DNA of 64,000 nucleotides, from the NCBI GenBank assembly GCA_018894105.1, contig CM032117.1, positions 39,784,501 to 39,848,500 on the forward strand, given 5' to 3'. The number at the start of each line of letters is the position of its first letter. Positions within the stretch are counted from its first letter, which is position 1. The DNA comes from Jacaranda mimosifolia (Eukaryota; Streptophyta; Magnoliopsida; Lamiales; Bignoniaceae). Shown here in pieces: positions 61,430 through 64,000 of the stretch. The position numbers and the translations under genes are program-made. Below the pieces are notes generated by a model. That model did no database searches. It was not told where the DNA came from and saw only the letters and a program-made list of their open reading frames with translations.

Positions 61430-64000
61430 TGTGACAAATGATCTTTTGAAAGAAAACATTCAAAATCTTTCTGTTAAAAATAAAGCTTTTGAGAAAATGT
61501 TTTCTCCTGATGCTTCTTAAACGAAGTAGAAATTATTCAAAATGAAAACCTTTCTTTAAAGGACCAAAACAATTATTTAATGCTTTCTTTAGCTACAGTT
61601 GATTCTAAGGTAGATGCTCTTCTAAAAGAAAAATCTTCTTTCAACATAAAAATAATTGAGTGTGATTGTAGAGCTCTTGAAGAAGAAAATCTCTTCTTAA
61701 AAAACCAAGTTTGTGAACTGAAAAAGAGTCTTAAAAAATTTACCATGGGAAAAGATAACTTGAATAAATTACTTGGTATGTAAACTGCTTCATTAAGCAA
61801 AGCTGGCGCTGGTTATAATAGAAGCCTTAAGAAAATAAAGAAAATACCTGTTATGTGTTTTTATTGTGGAAGATTAGTCACACGACTAAATCATGCTCTA
61901 TCAAGAAGGAAAAGGCCAAAAAAAACTATGAATAGATTTTGAAATCTGATTTAACTAACTCCCAAGGACCCAAAGAGCATTTCGTACCTAAATGGAAGAA
62001 CAACTCTGTGATTGCAGGACTTTCTAGGATGCTTTAGAATTGAAAATAAATAGTTCTTGGATAGTGGTGCCACAAGACATATGTCAAAATATCCAATAGA
62101 ATTTTTAGAAATCAATAAAGTAAACTTAGGACATGTCACTTTTGCTGGTACAACAAAAAGAAAGATTCTTGAAATTGGAAAAGTTGGAAAAGACGACTTC
62201 TCTGTTATCAATTATGCATGGCTAGTTGAAGGACTGAAGCACAAAGTGTTCAATACAAATCAAATATTGGATATTGGCTATTATCTCAATTGAAAACCTC
62301 ACAAGTTTACTCTATTAAAGGATATGAAACCAATCATGACTGCAGTAAGAGACATTTACTATGATCATCTCTTGAATCAAATGTGAAATGCCTAATGGTG
62401 GTTGAAGATCAAGTTGGATATGGCACAGAAAACTTGAATCGAAACTTTCAAGGAAACATCTTGTTAAAGGAGTTCTTGAACTCAAATTCATGAAAGACAA
62501 ACTGTGTGATGCATATCAAAAAGGAAAGCAAACAAAGTCCTCGTTTAAAGCAAAGAATATGGTAACTACATCCAAACCACTGGAACTATTATATCTTTGA
62601 CCTTTTTGGTCCAATGAAGACAAGCACACTCAAGGGTAAAAAGTATGCTTTCATTATTGTTGATGACTACTCTAGATATACATGGGTAATATTTCTTGCA
62701 AATTAGAATGATTGCATTAGAAGCCATCACATATACCTCTCACTAAGAAGTTGCAAAACGAAAAAGGATATTTTATATGCAAAATTAGAAGTAATCATGG
62801 TACTTAATTTGATGAATATAACTTTGCATCTTTTATGATCAAATGGGATACATTCATAATTTCTTTGCACCTAGAAACCTACAACAAAATGGTGTTGTTG
62901 AAAGAAAGAATTGAATATTGATTGAAATGGCTAGAACAATGATTAATTAGTATAATTTGCTTAAATCATTCCGGGAAAAGCTGGGAATACTGCATGTTAT
63001 GTGTCTAATAGAGTTCTCCTTAGACCTATCTTGAATAAAGCCCTATTTTGAATTATGGAAAGGTAAAATTCCAAATATTTCTTGCTTCAAATTGATTGGT
63101 TGCAAATGCTTTATCTTGAATGATCGAGATCTTATTGCCAAATTTCATTCTAAAGTGGATGAAGGAATATGTGTTGAGTATTCTGTGCATAGTAAGGCAT
63201 ATAGGTTTTACAACAAAAGGAAGAAAGTGGTTCAAGAATTTATGCATGTATTTTTTGATGAAACTAACCCCCATGAAGCCAAGGAACACTTGAGCAAAGA
63301 TGATTCAGATATTATTCCCCTTATTGCAATCAGTGAAGAAAGAATGGGAGTTAAGACTGATGTCAAGATCAAAGAAAAAGAAAGCTCTCCTTCCAAAAAA
63401 TTTGAAGGAGATACTTCCAAAGAAATGGTTGATGCAAGAACTAAAACAGTAAGAAAATTTCAAAAAGCATCAACCCACTCTACACCACGAGCCACTAGAA
63501 GCTTAAAAAACACAGTGAGAACAAGATCATTCTCCAGACAGAAAGAAAATGGAATGGAAATTTTGCATTTCTATCAGTGAGTGGACCAACAAGTGTTGAA
63601 GAAGCCCTCAATGATAAATCATAGGTAGATGCCATAAAAGATGAGCTAGCACAATTTGAGAAGAACAAGGTTTAGAATCTTGTTGAAAGATCAAATGGCC
63701 ATCCAATTATTGAAACAAATAGTTTTTTAGAAACAAACTTAACAAGGATGGAAAATTTTCTGGAAATAAGGCTAAACTAACAGCCAAAGGCTATAGTCAA
63801 GAAGAAGAAATTAACTATAATGAGATGTTTGCACTGGTTGTGAGATTAGAACATATCCGTATATTACTTTTCATTGCATCTCACAAGTGGTTCACTCTAT
63901 ATCAAATGGACGTCAAAAGCGGCCTTCATGAATGGATTCATCAATGAAGAAGTTTATGTAGAACAACCTCTAGCTTTGAGAAAGAAGAGATTCCTAATAA
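61430..64000 (+). mobile_element. Ty1/copia element, SIRE-like, decayed and cut by the window edge
   Basis: Order on the plus strand: coiled-coil gag end (61580-61783), a zinc knuckle around 61857 (CFYCGR, then a frameshift and SHTTKSC), protease FLDSGATRHM at about 62053 (preceded by TAG where Trp is usual), integrase with GKQTKSSFKAKNM and VDDYSRYTW (about 62655), NGVVERKN (about 62890), FGCKCF-like core end, and the start of reverse transcriptase (TAKGYSQEEEINYNE, about 63780). PR-IN-RT order is the copia order. The wording of the integrase resembles the SIRE/Maximus group. Many stops and frameshifts are present. Confidence 0.8.
63092..63580 (+). pseudogene. Copia pol fragment (integrase C-terminal part and linker to RT)
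   Basis: The longest open piece of the copia element. FHSKVDEGICVEYSVHSKAY followed by RFYNKRKKVVQEFMHVFFD is the conserved 'DEG.F.GYS..SKAYR.YN' motif after the integrase core. A charged linker follows (KIKEKESSPSKKFEGDTSKE) and then a basic stretch. It is not a separate gene; it is one frame of the broken pol polyprotein. Confidence 0.7.

Overview
The window is nuclear DNA of a flowering plant, probably a eudicot. It is AT-rich, with GT-AG introns and two deeply conserved multi-exon plant genes. These sit in a sea of transposable elements: Ty3/gypsy of the Tat type with dual RNase H, a SIRE-like Ty1/copia element, PIF/Harbinger, hAT, a Mutator-like element and Tourist-like MITEs. No bacterial-style features, CRISPR arrays, rRNA or recognisable tRNA genes were seen.

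Layout. 1-5109: right part of a minus-strand Tat element (element A), with pol, gag, PBS and one 612 bp LTR; its other end lies outside the window. 6300-12880: the coatomer beta-subunit gene (beta-COP, 948 aa, four coding exons, intron in the 5' leader). 12900-18500: non-coding, first T-rich and intron-like, then very AT-rich, with a small foldback at 13287. 18516-23682: a cluster of PIF/Harbinger-type coding units on the plus strand: a Myb/SANT ORF, a DDE transposase, a GRF zinc-finger/membrane-segment ORF, an intact second Myb/SANT-like ORF and a third Myb/SANT ORF. 23940-24960: microsatellite-rich AT DNA. 25472-26350: a hAT-type non-autonomous element. 26709-31563: the eIF5-mimic (5MP/BZW, W2-domain) gene, 411 aa in eight coding exons, with a 5-nt coding start exon and a 24-nt microexon. 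32380-33148: a decayed small membrane-protein locus. 33150-35590: nothing recognised.

35591-49349 is a nested structure. An old plus-strand LTR element (X), carrying an array of about twelve 39-bp repeats, has its 3' LTR split by a 10.4 kb minus-strand Tat element (element B, 38751-49156, target duplication GGGGC). Element B has gag-pol on the minus strand and, as in other Tat elements, a spliced antisense ORF on the plus strand with its own TATA box. 49703-53059 is a Tourist-like MITE split by a 3.0 kb solo LTR. 53130-53915 is a second hAT-type element. 54700-60900 holds two decayed plus-strand gypsy relics (Y, Z). Y is interrupted by a Mutator-like element with long inverted ends, a 9-bp target duplication and a GRF zinc-finger ORF; Z ends in a second tandem array of about 46-bp units. 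61430-64000 is a decayed SIRE-like Ty1/copia element running off the right edge.

The two host genes are housekeeping: COPI vesicle coat and translation-initiation control. They share no operon-like relationship. The most unusual parts are the multi-ORF Harbinger cluster, with an intact SANT protein among dead neighbours, and the appearance of GRF zinc-finger ORFs with hydrophobic tails in two unrelated DNA-transposon settings. All exon boundaries and family assignments come from reading the sequence and knowledge of the families; no search was run.
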